A program made the position numbers and the translations under genes. Shown piece after piece: positions 5,759 through 6,083 of a DNA stretch of 6,083 nt; position 1 is the stretch's first letter; each line of letters starts with the position of its first letter. Under the pieces are notes generated by a model. The model was not told the origin of the DNA. It saw only the letters and a list, made by a program, of their open reading frames with translations, and made no database searches. The stretch spans positions 1 through 6,083 of the forward strand of contig CACZQD010000002.1 in assembly GCA_902783215.1 (NCBI GenBank). The letters run 5' to 3'. This stretch comes from an uncultured Erysipelotrichaceae bacterium. Its GTDB lineage: Bacteria > Bacillota_I > Bacilli_A > RF39 > UBA660.

Positions 5759-6083
5759 TTATCTAATCCTTGGTTGATTTTCACCATAAACATATATAGG
5801 CAAATTATCAATACCATTACGTCTTATAACACTTCGTTCATGTAACTTTTTTAATTGACTAAACATTAAATAGTTCTTAGAAGTATTTAAATTCGGCAAT
5901 ATCTCTAGTGCAAATCTATCATTATATGGTATAAGATTATCCTTTACTACAAAAAATTGCCCATTAAAATCCGGATCATCTTGATCAACAATTCTTTGTA
6001 ACGCCTCTTTAGATAAAGCTTTATTTTTAAAATAAGTATTATTATATTTCTCGTCTTTCTTTATTCTTTCAAACTCCGAAAAA
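5759..6083 (-). CDS. Unrecognised protein, C-terminal 107 residues (5' end outside window)
   Basis: An open frame enters from the window edge and runs without a stop to TAA at 5761-5759. I read about 107 residues: FSEFERIKKDEKYNNTYF near the edge, then ALSKEALQRIVDQDDPDFNG, FFVVKDNLIPYNDRFALEIL, and KKLHERSVIRRNGIDNLPI before a final VYGENQPRIR. It is hydrophilic and charged, with no membrane helix or Cys. Codon use is like its neighbours. I do not recognise the family. The 21-base gap to the LtaS-like gene holds only that gene's ribosome site, with no terminator, so the two very likely share an mRNA; a role in the envelope is possible but not shown. Confidence 0.75.
   Translation of the reverse strand, partial: FSEFERIKKDEKYNNTYFKNKALSKEALQRIVDQDDPDFNGQFFVVKDNLIPYNDRFALEILPNLNTSKNYLMFSQLKKLHERSVIRRNGIDNLPIYVYGENQPRIR

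Overview
The window is very AT-rich and densely coded. All seven genes lie on the minus strand, so the transcription order is from high to low coordinates. The organism looks like a low-GC Firmicute (Bacilli-type, possibly one of the small-genome, host-associated lineages). The evidence is GGTGA/GGAGG-type ribosome binding sites, a Bacillus-like sirA(yneE)-yneF gene pair, an LtaS-type lipoteichoic acid synthase with five membrane helices, and murF. Every tryptophan codon I checked is TGG, and one gene ends in TGA, so the standard bacterial code (11) fits better than the mycoplasma code. The lineage below Bacilli is a guess.

Layout in transcription order. (1) 6083-5759: the C-terminal 107 residues of an unrecognised protein, cut by the window edge. 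(2) 5737-3620: an LTA-synthase-like membrane phosphoglycerol transferase, 21 bases behind gene 1 and probably in the same operon. (3) 3545-1758: a HerA-family (DUF87) hexameric DNA-translocase ATPase in its own unit. (4) 1700-1299: a small protein best explained as a SirA-like DnaA regulator. (5) 1241-1026: the YneF (UPF0154) membrane protein, in the same gene order as in Bacillus subtilis. (6) 987-388: a class I glutamine-amidotransferase-fold hydrolase (peptidase C26 / gamma-glutamyl hydrolase type). (7) 410-1: the N-terminal 136 residues of MurF, overlapping gene 6 by 23 bases and running off the window.

Three of the gene boundaries share one compact design. A Rho-independent terminator overlaps the stop codon of the upstream gene, and its T-tract is followed within about 20 bases by a TATAAT -10 element for the next gene. 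At the third of these junctions the -10 lies so close to the start codon that the mRNA may be leaderless. No gap exceeds 100 bases, and I see no RNA gene, mobile element, CRISPR array or long repeat.

Functionally the window mixes envelope synthesis (MurF, LtaS-like protein, perhaps the hydrolase), DNA handling (HerA-like) and replication control (SirA-like). I do not see a clear new multi-gene system. The most unusual points are a serine in place of the catalytic threonine of the LtaS-like enzyme, together with a roughly 40-residue, two-cysteine insertion; the SirA-like gene; and the putative leaderless start of the C26 hydrolase.
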